Shown: piece after piece, positions 1 to 7,339 of the stretch
Layout of the letters: the number at the start of each line of letters is the position of its first letter
How positions within the stretch are numbered: the stretch's first letter is position 1
NCBI GenBank assembly: GCA_020062745.1
Contig: JAGUVT010000044.1
Location: 1-32,086 of the forward strand
Length of the DNA stretch: 32,086 nt
Reading direction: 5' to 3'
Source of the DNA: Deltaproteobacteria bacterium
Lineage (GTDB): Bacteria > Bacillota > Desulfotomaculia > Desulfotomaculales > JAGUVT01
The notes under the pieces: generated by a model
The model's input: the letters and a program-made list of their open reading frames with translations, nothing else
Databases searched by the model: none
Told to the model about the DNA's origin: nothing
Translations under genes and position numbers: made by a program

Positions 1-78
1 ATGGTTTTTCGAAAAAAATTGTCACTACAACTGCTTGTCTTTCTGTTGATTTCTAAAAATAGAAGGAGGGCTAATATT

Positions 79-621
79 ATGGAAAAAATCGTAAAGGATA
101 TAATGGTCCTTATTGAAAGTTTCCCGGCTGTAACGGTGCAAAGCACCGTAAAAAATGCGGTGGCTGTTTTGATTAAGGCGCTGGAAACCGAGCCCTGTAT
201 TCACAAGGTAGTGCTTGTGGTGGAAAATAATACCCTGGCTGGAACTGTCGGTCTTAAAGAATTACTTATGTCTACAGAGCCGTCGTTTTTAAAAGAGAAT
301 ACTTACCGCGGATGGACAGTGAGTGGGGAATGGACAATGCCGCTGTTTGTGAGGGGCGGGGTTGCGGAGCGGTGTCGGGAATCAGCCGACCGTCTGGTTA
401 AAGATATCATGAGGCCTGTTGTGCTTAAATTAAAAACAGTTGACCCGCTTGGAAAAGCTATCCATCTGATGCTTGCCGAAAGACTGGATATTTTACCGGT
501 TTTGCAGGATAACCGGGTAGTGGGTATGGTCAGAGATGTCGATATCTTTTATGAATTGGCCTCGCTGATCTTAAACAAAGAATACGTATCCGACAATCAG
601 CGGAAACAAATGGTCGGGTAG
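79..621 (+). CDS. Two-CBS-domain protein, module A
   Basis: This 180-aa soluble protein consists of two CBS motifs, which in known families pair into a Bateman module that binds adenine nucleotides (AMP, ATP, SAM) and regulates a partner. The first CBS begins at VKDIMVLIESFPAVTV (residues 5-20) and ends near LAGTVGLKELL. A linker of about 45 residues rich in W and charged residues follows, then the second CBS begins at VKDIMRP and ends at VVGMVRDVDIF. The open frame extends upstream to base 1, but the ATG at 79 is preferred because AGGAGGG lies at 63-69, 9 bases upstream. It lacks any fused catalytic or membrane domain, so it must act on a separate protein. The permease gene downstream on the same strand is the obvious candidate. 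Four other proteins of the same architecture lie in this window. The ligand is not predictable. Confidence 0.88.
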   Translation: MEKIVKDIMVLIESFPAVTVQSTVKNAVAVLIKALETEPCIHKVVLVVENNTLAGTVGLKELLMSTEPSFLKENTYRGWTVSGEWTMPLFVRGGVAERCRESADRLVKDIMRPVVLKLKTVDPLGKAIHLMLAERLDILPVLQDNRVVGMVRDVDIFYELASLILNKEYVSDNQRKQMVG

Positions 622-668
622 GATAGAAACAATTTCTAATGCCGGGTGACCAGGGAGGTGACGCTATT

Positions 669-2108
669 ATGTTTTTCCGCAAAGTAACCAGCCGTCGGAA
701 TGGTAAGGAGTATAATTATTTGAAGTTGATTGAAAATTACAGAGAAGGTGACAAGGTCAAGCAGCGGGTTGTTGCCAATCTGGGCAGTTTGGATAACCTT
801 ACCACGGAAAAAGTGCGGAACATGATCTCCGGTCTGTCCAGGATATGCGGTTTGGATTACTCTGACCTGCCTTTTATCGAAGCCAGGAAGGTGCTCCGCT
901 ACGGAGAGGTTTTAGCAGTCCATGAGGTTTGGGAAATGTTAAATGTCACCTCTATAATAAAAAAACTCTTGCCTGATCCCGGGCCGGATTTGGATGTTCC
1001 TTTGTTGCTGGAATTGATGGTGGTGAACGGGCTTATCAGACCGCAAGGTAAACAGGCCTTGAGTGACTGGCCTCACAGTTTGTATTTACCCGGTCTGAAA
1101 GAAAAGGAGTTGCTTCCACATCACTTCAACCGTGCCCTGAACTGTTTGGCCGGGGCCAGAAAAGAAATCGAGATGCAAATACTTGATAACGTTTGCAAAC
1201 AAATCACCGTTGATAAGAGTGCGGCGTTTTGCAGGCTTACCACCGCTTATTTTGAACCTGTGTCGCGCGGACGGCCACAGGCGACAGCGTATGGAAAGTA
1301 CTTTGTGGGCGAATATGAGGAACGAAAACGTGTTGACCTCGGAATATTTGCGTCAAGGGACGGAATGCCTTTTGGGCACCGGTTGTTCCCGGTTGTGCCT
1401 GAGCAAGGAAAATTTCAAGAAATCCTTAGTTCATTAAAGGGGCAGTTTGGGGTTGACCGCTGTATTTTTGTGGGCGAACACAAAGTTAAGACCAACCCCC
1501 AACTGGAACTTTTGCTGGCCCACCGGTATGACTACCTGGTCGGACAGAAATTGACCAGCCGTCGCGATAAACAGTTTTTTGTTGATGAGCTGGCCGCAGG
1601 GAAAAAGGATTTCAATCAGTTGAACGATGAACTCTGGTTTAAGGAACTTAAAGTTAATGACGTGCGTTATTTGTTATGCTTTGCTCCTCATAAGGATCCG
1701 GCGCAGCGGCAAAAGCAGGCGTTTCTTCTGGCTACCAACAACGATTTTTTAAGCGGTAGTGAGGCCATACAGGCATATGCGGTTCTGGCTGAATTGGCGG
1801 AAGCGTGCCGGGAAGTGGCTGCCTTCAACCCGCAAGAGCTGTCGTTCTTTTATAACGAGCCTGATGTCTCAGCTCATATCTTTGTGTGCATACTGGCCCG
1901 TATGCTGGCGGAGGTCATGGAGAGGATGTTGCGGCTTGCCGGTGTTAACCTTACCTGCCGCCAGGCTTTGGAAATATTGGAGGATATCAAGCTGGCTACC
2001 GGCCGCCTTGGCGGCCGGGAAGTCAGGCTGGTCACGCAAACGCAAAAAATACACGGGGACATTATGCGGGCTCTCGGCGTTCAAGAGTTGCCGCGAATAG
2101 TAGTTTAA
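669..2108 (+). CDS. IS4/IS1634-type transposase-like protein, probably catalytically dead
   Basis: This 479-aa protein begins MFFRKVTSRRNGKEYNYLKL, the typical N-terminus of a Firmicute IS4/IS1634-family transposase, and can be followed through the whole DDE fold. The ATG at 669 is chosen over 639 because GGGAGGTG (653-660) precedes it. From memory of the family, the first catalytic Asp lies in D[LV]TTLYFE and the second in VADRG. Here the equivalents are RLTTAYFE (R189) and VGEHK (E270), so two of three acidic residues are replaced. The third, the Glu of the W.VEEaFR helix, seems kept as LAEACR (about E378). The frame is uninterrupted, no terminal inverted repeats are evident, and the gene sits 47 bases after a CBS gene and 97 bases before a permease. 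It may be domesticated, or a decaying copy that happens to remain open. Confidence 0.8.
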   Translation: MFFRKVTSRRNGKEYNYLKLIENYREGDKVKQRVVANLGSLDNLTTEKVRNMISGLSRICGLDYSDLPFIEARKVLRYGEVLAVHEVWEMLNVTSIIKKLLPDPGPDLDVPLLLELMVVNGLIRPQGKQALSDWPHSLYLPGLKEKELLPHHFNRALNCLAGARKEIEMQILDNVCKQITVDKSAAFCRLTTAYFEPVSRGRPQATAYGKYFVGEYEERKRVDLGIFASRDGMPFGHRLFPVVPEQGKFQEILSSLKGQFGVDRCIFVGEHKVKTNPQLELLLAHRYDYLVGQKLTSRRDKQFFVDELAAGKKDFNQLNDELWFKELKVNDVRYLLCFAPHKDPAQRQKQAFLLATNNDFLSGSEAIQAYAVLAELAEACREVAAFNPQELSFFYNEPDVSAHIFVCILARMLAEVMERMLRLAGVNLTCRQALEILEDIKLATGRLGGREVRLVTQTQKIHGDIMRALGVQELPRIVV

Positions 2109-2124
2109 GCTTCTGCGGGTGATG

Positions 2125-2154
2125 TCATTGCCAGCGAAGCCTGGTTATCTCGAA
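2125..2154 (+). repeat. Dispersed REP-like repeat copy 1
   Basis: A 30-base stretch starting TCATTGCCAGCGAAGC and ending ATCTCGAA matches about 23 of 30 positions of the stretch at 22721-22750. I recall a very similar TCATTGCGAGCGAAGC...ATCTCG element being abundant between genes in related Firmicutes; that is memory, not a search. It lies just after the transposase-like gene and before the permease ribosome binding site. Confidence 0.55.
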
Positions 2155-2205
2155 ACATTCGGGTAGTCGTGTACGAAAGCTGATGCAATTTAGGAGGTGT
2201 AATAT

Positions 2206-3522
2206 ATGAAAATTCTTAAACAAACTGCTTCGGGCGGGTTGGCTGCCGGACAGTTTCTTACGGAACTGTCCAGGGCCCAGGCCAAATGGGAACTGGAAAT
2301 GAGCAGGGTAATTCTTGGCAGGCGTTGGAAGCTCTTGTTATTAGCCTTGCTTCCCGTGCTGCTGGGAGTTGGCATGGAGCTGGCCTCTGCAGCCATTCCC
2401 GAGCATCTTGGCGGGCATAAAGGTTACATGCCGAGCTTTGCAACCACCGAAATGTTTATAGGGTCGATTTTTATCGGTTTGATGGCCGGCCTGATTACCG
2501 GGGTGATCGGCGCCGGCGGCGGCTATGTTCTCACACCTGCTCTTATGAGTATCGGCGTAAAGGGAATTATGGCCGTCGGTACAGACCAGTTTCACCTGTT
2601 TGCCAAGGCTATTATGGGCACTGTCATCCATAAAAAAATGGGCAATGTTAATTTATGGATTGCGGTCTGGTTTGTTGTTGGTTCTGTGTCCGGAGCAACT
2701 GTGGGGGGTATAATCAACCGCTCCATTTACCAGAAGAGCCCGGCCTTGAGTGACGCTTTTATCAGTTCGGTATATGTGCTTATTCTGGGTATTCTCGGAG
2801 CATACGCCCTTTATGACTGGATTAGTTCCGGTAAGGGAAAGGCTAAAGGGACGGTGTCTTCAACCGAGGCAACCACGAAACTTGCCAAATGGATACAGTC
2901 TGTTCCCCTGAAGCCCCGGTGCAGGTTCGATGAGAACATCGTGCCCGGCGGCCGCAGCATTTCAGTATATCCGCTGATTATTGTAGGTTTTATCGTCGGC
3001 TTTGTGGCGGCTATCATGGGTGTCGGCGGCGGTTTTCTAACCTTCCCGATCTTCGTGTACGCCCTTGGCGTGTCAACGTTTACTACTGTGGGCACTGACA
3101 TCTTGCAAATCATTTTCACTACAGCGTATTCCTCTATTGCTCAGTATGCTGTGTATGGCTATGTTTTCTACAGCCTGGCCATGGGTATGCTGCTCGGCTC
3201 GCTGGTTGGGGTCCAGATGGGCGCCCTGGCGACAAAAGTTTTGAAGGGTACAACCATCAGGGCTATTTACGCCGTGACCATCATTGCCGGTTTTACCAAC
3301 AGGGTCTGTGCCTTGCCGCCAAAGCTCAGTGATGCGGGGTACGTGTCGGTGAGCAAACAGGCCGTTACAATTCTTACCAGCGTGGGTAATATAGTGTTTT
3401 TTGTTCTTGCCGCTGTTTTTTCACTCTGGATAATGCTCTCTTTCTTTAAGGGCGTAGGCAAGTTCCGTGCTGAAGCGAGGGATGCTGTAGAAACTGGATC
3501 TGCTGCCGCGGCAAACCGTTAG
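2206..3522 (+). CDS. TauE/SafE family anion permease, module A
   Basis: This 438-aa integral membrane protein belongs to the TauE/SafE (PF01925, formerly DUF81) family, which moves small anions such as sulfite, sulfoacetate or sulfonates; the substrate cannot be read from sequence. The two inverted half-repeats are marked by GVIGAGGGYVLTPALM (about 99-114) and GVGGGFLTFPIFVYALGV (272-289), each followed by an AVGT/TVGTD motif. It differs from the other three permeases in its N-terminus: about 40 residues rich in charged and Ala/Gln residues (AQAKWELEMSRVILGRR), then an extra helix (43-62), before the canonical fold. A soluble loop of about 60 residues separates the halves. TAGGAGGTG at 2191-2199 precedes the ATG by 6 bases. 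It is followed after 25 bases by the 235-aa membrane protein gene, and the two probably function together. Confidence 0.9.
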   Translation: MKILKQTASGGLAAGQFLTELSRAQAKWELEMSRVILGRRWKLLLLALLPVLLGVGMELASAAIPEHLGGHKGYMPSFATTEMFIGSIFIGLMAGLITGVIGAGGGYVLTPALMSIGVKGIMAVGTDQFHLFAKAIMGTVIHKKMGNVNLWIAVWFVVGSVSGATVGGIINRSIYQKSPALSDAFISSVYVLILGILGAYALYDWISSGKGKAKGTVSSTEATTKLAKWIQSVPLKPRCRFDENIVPGGRSISVYPLIIVGFIVGFVAAIMGVGGGFLTFPIFVYALGVSTFTTVGTDILQIIFTTAYSSIAQYAVYGYVFYSLAMGMLLGSLVGVQMGALATKVLKGTTIRAIYAVTIIAGFTNRVCALPPKLSDAGYVSVSKQAVTILTSVGNIVFFVLAAVFSLWIMLSFFKGVGKFRAEARDAVETGSAAAANR

Positions 3523-3547
3523 AATTAGCGAAGGAGGTGTTTTAAGG

Positions 3548-4255
3548 ATGATAATTAACAAGAGGCAATTCACGATCGGCTTGGTAATGATGGTATTCTT
3601 CCTCGTCGTTTTTGTTGTGATCATGAGCCCGATCATAAACGGCAAGACGATTGTACAAACTGCCGACGATTTGTTCAACTCTCTGACCAAGGGATCGACG
3701 TACTATATCTTGAAAGCGCAAAAAAGCGCAGCCGGCTTTGAAGGTAAAACGTTTGATGTTTCACTGACTCTCAAGTCAAAAGAAGAGGTCGATAAAATCA
3801 CCGGAGTTCTCAGTACGGCCGGCGCCGCTGTTGAGGCCGTTGATACCAGAGTAAAGGTCAGCGGTGACCTGGGGAAAGTGGCGAAGGGCGCCCTGGCGGA
3901 TGCGGACGGAATTTTTAAAGGTGAAGATGCCAGGGTGACCGGCCGCTACGGGTTTGCAGGCAGGGAGGCTCTTTACTACTGGTGGCTGCTTTTTAAAGAA
4001 TTGAATGGCAAATATAAGCTGGAAGGAAAATCTTCGGAAATGTCCTTCGTAAATACGGTGCAAACCAAGGCCCTGGAGGTGGCATACAACTTCAACGGTA
4101 TTCAGGCGGATAAAGTTGCCGACAGGGCTGGGATTACCACGTTCATGCTGGTGTTTTACGTAGTCTATACTGTCTGGTACGGCTTCGCCATAATGTTTCT
4201 CATGGAAGGACTGGGAATCGTTGCGTCAGCGCATGGCGAGAAGGTGGAGGCCTGA
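3548..4255 (+). CDS. Bitopic membrane protein with extracytoplasmic domain, permease partner
   Basis: I do not recognise a named family for this 235-aa protein. It has an N-terminal hydrophobic helix (about residues 9-30), a hydrophilic central domain of about 165 residues, and a C-terminal helix (about 200-222) that ends in a short charged tail. Topology is therefore two membrane spans flanking a domain most likely outside the membrane. The central domain contains a regular beta-alpha pattern (TFDVSLTLKSKEEVDKITGVL, then VKVSGDLGKVAKGAL) that could be a small alpha/beta fold. The gene starts 25 bases after the permease with AAGGAGGTG at 3531-3539 and is followed directly by a terminator, so it is the last gene of the module. 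An accessory or substrate-presenting subunit of the permease is inferred from context only. Confidence 0.8.
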   Translation: MIINKRQFTIGLVMMVFFLVVFVVIMSPIINGKTIVQTADDLFNSLTKGSTYYILKAQKSAAGFEGKTFDVSLTLKSKEEVDKITGVLSTAGAAVEAVDTRVKVSGDLGKVAKGALADADGIFKGEDARVTGRYGFAGREALYYWWLLFKELNGKYKLEGKSSEMSFVNTVQTKALEVAYNFNGIQADKVADRAGITTFMLVFYVVYTVWYGFAIMFLMEGLGIVASAHGEKVEA

Positions 4256-4272
4256 GCAATTCCTTTTGTTAC

Positions 4273-4307
4273 CGGGCAGCAGGAAAAAATCCTGTTGCCC
4301 GTTTTTA
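4273..4307 (+). terminator. Rho-independent terminator of module A
   Basis: An 11-bp stem, CGGGCAGCAGG (4273-4283) with CCTGTTGCCCG (4291-4301, one G-T pair), has a 7-base A-rich loop and is followed by TTTTTATTT. It lies 17 bases after the stop of the 235-aa protein gene. Confidence 0.9.
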
Positions 4308-4585
4308 TTTTCACATGATTGTTAATTTTTTAGTATTTGAGAGTACCCCGGTAATTCCTTGTGAAAGGCCCCGGTTCCCGCTGACGCCTGACTAAGCCGC
4401 AATTGCTCCTCCAGTCCTTATTAGATCTAAATATCTCTTCATATCTGTTGGCAGTGTTGTATTGCTTTTTAAAGGTGTGCAAATCGTTTTGGCCTTTGTC
4501 GCTGGCGCTCATTATCCATCTATTTGCCTGATGTGAAACTGGAAACAAGAGAGATATTGTGAAAAAAGAAATATGTCATGAATGC
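4308..4585. other. Intergenic stretch without a supported gene
   Basis: Between the terminator and the next promoter I see no supported coding sequence. A 72-codon frame on the minus strand (4330-4548) has no ribosome binding site and no recognisable protein pattern. Confidence 0.6.
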
Positions 4586-4614
4586 TTGCCAAATATGTAG
4601 TGACAACTTATAAT
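4586..4614 (+). promoter_or_regulatory. Sigma-A promoter for the 146-aa protein gene
   Basis: TTGCCA (4586-4591), a 17-base spacer and TATAAT (4609-4614) form a near-consensus vegetative promoter in an AT-rich tract 54 bases before the ATG at 4669. Confidence 0.8.
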
Positions 4615-4668
4615 TAATTTATAAAAAATTCTCAATTATTATGTTGACCGTGGTCAGGAGCGATTGAA

Positions 4669-5109
4669 ATGTCCAGTTCTTCACATGCCTGCCATCATGG
4701 CCTGGAGTGGGCGCCTTCCAGGGCAATGAAACACTTGAAGAATCTTCTGGAGGGTTTTTTTAAAAGCGAGGAATTAACTAGAATGGCAAAAGTGTTCCAC
4801 GGCGAATTTTCGTACGAGTTGGTTCCAAATACTGCCATAAGAGACTTCTATAATATGAATAAAGTAACGTTTATTGAATCTGGAGACTGCTATGTTTGTG
4901 TGTTTGATGCCCCGCAGTATCAGGGGCAGTACCGGATCGTAGGGCCTGGTGAAAAGGTTGTAGTGGGCGACTGCGGTTCAATAGTTGTTAGTACGCAAAC
5001 GTTCCCGGTCGATGTGGTGCGGAATAATACCCGTCCTCCGGACGGATTCTGGGAACTTTCCGGGCCCATGTACCTGTTTCATTTTTCCCCCGGTTACCGG
5101 TATGTCTAG
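4669..5109 (+). CDS. Hypothetical 146-aa soluble protein, possibly beta/gamma-crystallin-like
   Basis: I do not recognise this protein with confidence. It has no signal peptide or membrane segment. The first 45 residues are helical and basic (MKHLKNLLEGFFKSEEL). The rest looks all-beta, with many aromatic residues and a stretch FDAPQYQGQYRIVGPGEKVV followed by VGDCGSIVVS that resembles the Y/F..p.f.G....l..G....l.....SSv pattern of a beta/gamma-crystallin motif. That comparison is weak and made by eye. The ATG at 4669 has CAGGAG (4655-4660) 8 bases upstream. It is monocistronic: its own sigma-A promoter and terminator flank it, which separates it from the permease modules on both sides. An N-terminal HACHHGLEW cluster could bind metal, but this is speculation. 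Confidence 0.65.
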   Translation: MSSSSHACHHGLEWAPSRAMKHLKNLLEGFFKSEELTRMAKVFHGEFSYELVPNTAIRDFYNMNKVTFIESGDCYVCVFDAPQYQGQYRIVGPGEKVVVGDCGSIVVSTQTFPVDVVRNNTRPPDGFWELSGPMYLFHFSPGYRYV

Positions 5110-5154
5110 AAAATACCATTGGACAATGCTTCTCCAAGCTGTATTTTCAGTAAT

Positions 5155-5197
5155 AAAGAGGAATGCTGCTTTGCTAAAAAGGGCGCTCCTCTTTTTT
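5155..5197 (+). terminator. Rho-independent terminator, probably bidirectional
   Basis: A 12-position stem (5155-5166 with 5183-5194, one mismatch and one G-T pair) carries a 16-base loop and is followed on the + strand by TTTTTT (5192-5197). It ends the 146-aa gene. On the minus strand the stem is followed by TTTATTA, so it could also end the convergent permease gene. Confidence 0.8.
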
Positions 5198-5248
5198 GTG
5201 AAAATTCCTTGTTATTTTAATTATGATCTGTGAATTGCAGGATTCGTG

Positions 5249-6289
5249 CTAAAGACTTGCATCTTCGGTCGATGTTGCTTTTTCTCCTTTTATAATAATA
5301 CCTGTGGCAGGCTTGCGCTCCCGCAGAATGGATTTTATGACTGAGATGATTATGGTCATTCCCAGAACGAATACCGATCCCAGGATTAGCAGGCCGGCCG
5401 GTGTGGTATGTCCGGTGTGTTTTAGGAGTACGGCAAAACTGTTGAGTAAAATGATTGCGGCAAAAAGGGGGATTATTTTTTTACGTTCGGTGTACCTGAT
5501 TGCCAGGAGTCCCAACTGGGTGCCGGTTCCCGCGCTGATGATCAGAACTAAAGCGCTGACGATCTCAGTTCGTCCGGAGAAAGCATAACTGACTGTACCC
5601 CAGCCGTTTGTGATCAGGGTTGCCATGACATCGGTGCACAGGGCGGTCAGCATGGGCAGGCCCATTATCATGATCATAAAAGGCAACCTGATTAGACTGC
5701 CGCTGCTACCCAGAAGGCCGGTCAGGAAACCGGTAAGCAGCCCCAATACGACAATCAGCCACAGCGAAATGCTTTTATCGCTACCGGGAGATAACGAAAT
5801 CATGGGAGGCAGCTTGAGCCTTTGCATATTTTTGGCCAGGCGGTTAATCCAGGTAGTGTTTCTACTTGCGCCGGCATCTTTTTTTTGCCGGAAGTATTCG
5901 GCCAGCAAAAAAGTTCCGGTTCCGATCAGGATAAAAATATATGCTATTCTTAAAACAGAGCTTGCTACTCCCGCTTCTTCGAGGAAAAGTATTACCTGTT
6001 TGCCCTGCTGAACGCTGAAAATTCCGGCCAGGCCGATGATGACACTTGCCTTCCAGTTTATGTTTTGGAAGATGTTGTTTTTGACTGCGGTGAGAACCGA
6101 CTGGCCGGAAAGGTAGGCCAGGTTTGTTCCAATGGCAAACGCCATGGGAAAACCGAGAATGTTCAGCAGCGGGGTAAACATAAAGGAGCCGCTGATTCCG
6201 AAGAAACCGGCTGCTATGCCGATGAAAAAACCGGCGCTGATCAAAATGAAGAGATTGACAAACGTATCCGCAAAAGGCAAATAAATCAT
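5249..6289 (-). CDS. TauE/SafE family permease, divergent type, module B
   Basis: This 346-aa polytopic protein has the TauE/SafE layout of about eight to nine helices in two halves, but it is the most divergent of the four here. The usual GxGGG glycine motifs are altered to GFFGISGSFMFTPLL (28-42) and GLLGSSGSLIRLPFM (191-205), and the second half has CTD in place of the VGTD seen elsewhere. These changes are at the positions that line the transport path in this family, so it may carry a different anion. The start has AAAGGGGG 8 bases upstream. It is preceded, with a 14-base gap, by a gene for a 54-aa membrane peptide that shares its promoter. The C-terminal 30 residues are hydrophilic and cytoplasmic (REERKPATGIIIKGEK-like, read approximately). 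Confidence 0.88.
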   Translation of the reverse strand: MIYLPFADTFVNLFILISAGFFIGIAAGFFGISGSFMFTPLLNILGFPMAFAIGTNLAYLSGQSVLTAVKNNIFQNINWKASVIIGLAGIFSVQQGKQVILFLEEAGVASSVLRIAYIFILIGTGTFLLAEYFRQKKDAGASRNTTWINRLAKNMQRLKLPPMISLSPGSDKSISLWLIVVLGLLTGFLTGLLGSSGSLIRLPFMIMIMGLPMLTALCTDVMATLITNGWGTVSYAFSGRTEIVSALVLIISAGTGTQLGLLAIRYTERKKIIPLFAAIILLNSFAVLLKHTGHTTPAGLLILGSVFVLGMTIIISVIKSILRERKPATGIIIKGEKATSTEDASL

Positions 6290-6303
6290 TTTTTATCCCC
6301 CTT

Positions 6304-6468
6304 TCAACTTGTGTCTTTAGTTTTTTCCGCCAGGTTCCGGAAAAAGAACTGGGAGAGCAGCCCCAGGTTTATTCCTGCCAGAAATATCACCAGAAATGCC
6401 TGGATGCTGTAAAAATACCTGTTGTGAGCATATACATTCAAGAAGAAGTTATTTAGGCCTTCAAACAT
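6304..6468 (-). CDS. 54-aa single-span membrane peptide, module B
   Basis: This small gene encodes MFEGLNNFFLNVYAHNRYF followed by one hydrophobic helix (about residues 19-42, SIQAFLVIFLAGINLGLL) and a short basic/acidic tail (RNLAEKTKDTS). The ATG at 6468 is chosen over the longer frame from 6510 because GGAGGGGGTGG lies 6-7 bases upstream of it, inside the longer frame. It ends 14 bases before the permease start, so the two are co-transcribed. Genes of this size directly in front of TauE/SafE permeases suggest a small regulatory or assembly subunit, and module D has a similar arrangement with a 77-aa protein. No family name is known to me, and no sequence similarity between the two small proteins is evident. 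Confidence 0.8.
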   Translation of the reverse strand: MFEGLNNFFLNVYAHNRYFYSIQAFLVIFLAGINLGLLSQFFFRNLAEKTKDTS

Positions 6469-6662
6469 TGTAACCACCCCCTCCGGATAAGTGTTAGTGT
6501 ATTCTTTCACATGTTTCTTGTTAAACCAGCCCGAAAGCGGGGTTGTACGGTATTCAAACTACTTGAAAAAGCAGCTTGCGTGAGGGGTTTTTACAGTTTA
6601 AGGCCGGTTTGCGGGCTGTGTAGTGATGAAAATGTGAAATATTGTTTAATTTATTTGCCCTT

Positions 6663-6691
6663 ATTATAGGACTTATAAGTTGAAATTGCAA
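6663..6691 (-). promoter_or_regulatory. Sigma-A promoter of module B
   Basis: Read on the minus strand: TTGCAA (6691-6686), 17-base spacer, TATAAT (6668-6663). It leaves a leader of about 190 bases before the 54-aa gene. No riboswitch or attenuator that I recognise lies in that leader. Module B therefore appears vegetatively expressed, unlike modules C and D. Confidence 0.75.
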
Positions 6692-6754
6692 TAGTGTTTT
6701 GTGAAAAATATTATAAATCCAGCAAAGTTCTAAAATTCATAATTATATAAAAAT

Positions 6755-6788
6755 AAAAAAGCCCCGCCTCTATCTCTCACAGGGCCTT
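6755..6788 (-). terminator. Probable terminator of module C
   Basis: On the minus strand AAGGCCC and GGGGCTT, separated by about 16 bases, can form an imperfect stem with one bulge, followed directly by TTTTTTATTTTTAT. The U-run is strong and the stem weak. Position, 37 bases after the last gene of the module, supports the call. Confidence 0.5.
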
Positions 6789-6824
6789 GATATTTGACAT
6801 TGCTTATGTGGAGTTTGGCCCGGC

Positions 6825-7319
6825 TTAAACGACGCCTGATTTGTTAAGAACGGGCTTGGTGGTGGCAATCAGCCCGGCCAGCTTTTCGGCAGCCGTGCGG
6901 ATGTTTCCCTCTTTAACCAGGAAATAGGGAAGAAAAAGCTTGAAGCGATATTTGCCGGTGGCTTCTGCTTTCGGCTGCTCTCTTTCCAGGGTTGTGCCGA
7001 GTTTGCTTTCAATCTGGTTTTTCTGAGCCAGGAGAGGAAGGAAGGCCTGCTTTTTATGGCCGTCCATCACCAGTTCGATCACCAGCAGTTCTTTTCCCCG
7101 GTGTAAACCCTTGCGGGGGGTGGTTTTCCCGAGCCGGTAGTAGACTTCACCGTCTTCAAAGGCGTAAATGCATTTCCAGCTTTTGCTGAAGCACTTCCAC
7201 GCCCGGTTGTTGTGGGAAAATGGTTGGCCACCCGGCAAGATGTTATTTGCGGTAAGAATTTCTGATGCTTTTTCCAAAACGTCGTTGGCAAACTGATCGA
7301 AATTTTGGTCGTTCATCAT
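6825..7319 (-). CDS. DUF4268-like small protein, module C
   Basis: This is a 164-aa soluble protein. Residues about 60-155 follow the pattern I associate with DUF4268: a beta strand LLVIELVMDGHKKQAFLPLL, then QKNQIESKLGTTLEREQ, then KYRFKLFLPYF, ending with a helix EKLAGLIATTKPVL. In known DUF4268 proteins this domain follows a nuclease-like part, whereas here it stands with only a short N-terminal segment that has KCFSKSWKCIYAFEDGEVYYRL. No catalytic motif is visible. AAAGGAG lies 8 bases upstream of tandem ATG codons (7319 and 7316), so either could start translation. The gene is the last of module C, 20 bases after the CBS gene, and should be under the same sigma-54 control. The assignment is by eye and tentative. 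Confidence 0.72.
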   Translation of the reverse strand: MMNDQNFDQFANDVLEKASEILTANNILPGGQPFSHNNRAWKCFSKSWKCIYAFEDGEVYYRLGKTTPRKGLHRGKELLVIELVMDGHKKQAFLPLLAQKNQIESKLGTTLEREQPKAEATGKYRFKLFLPYFLVKEGNIRTAAEKLAGLIATTKPVLNKSGVV

Positions 7320-7339
7320 AACACTACTCCTTTGGGAGT

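Noticed and set aside
669-2205. Complete, mobile insertion sequence
   Set aside because: No terminal inverted repeats or target duplication could be seen at either side, and two catalytic acidic residues look replaced.
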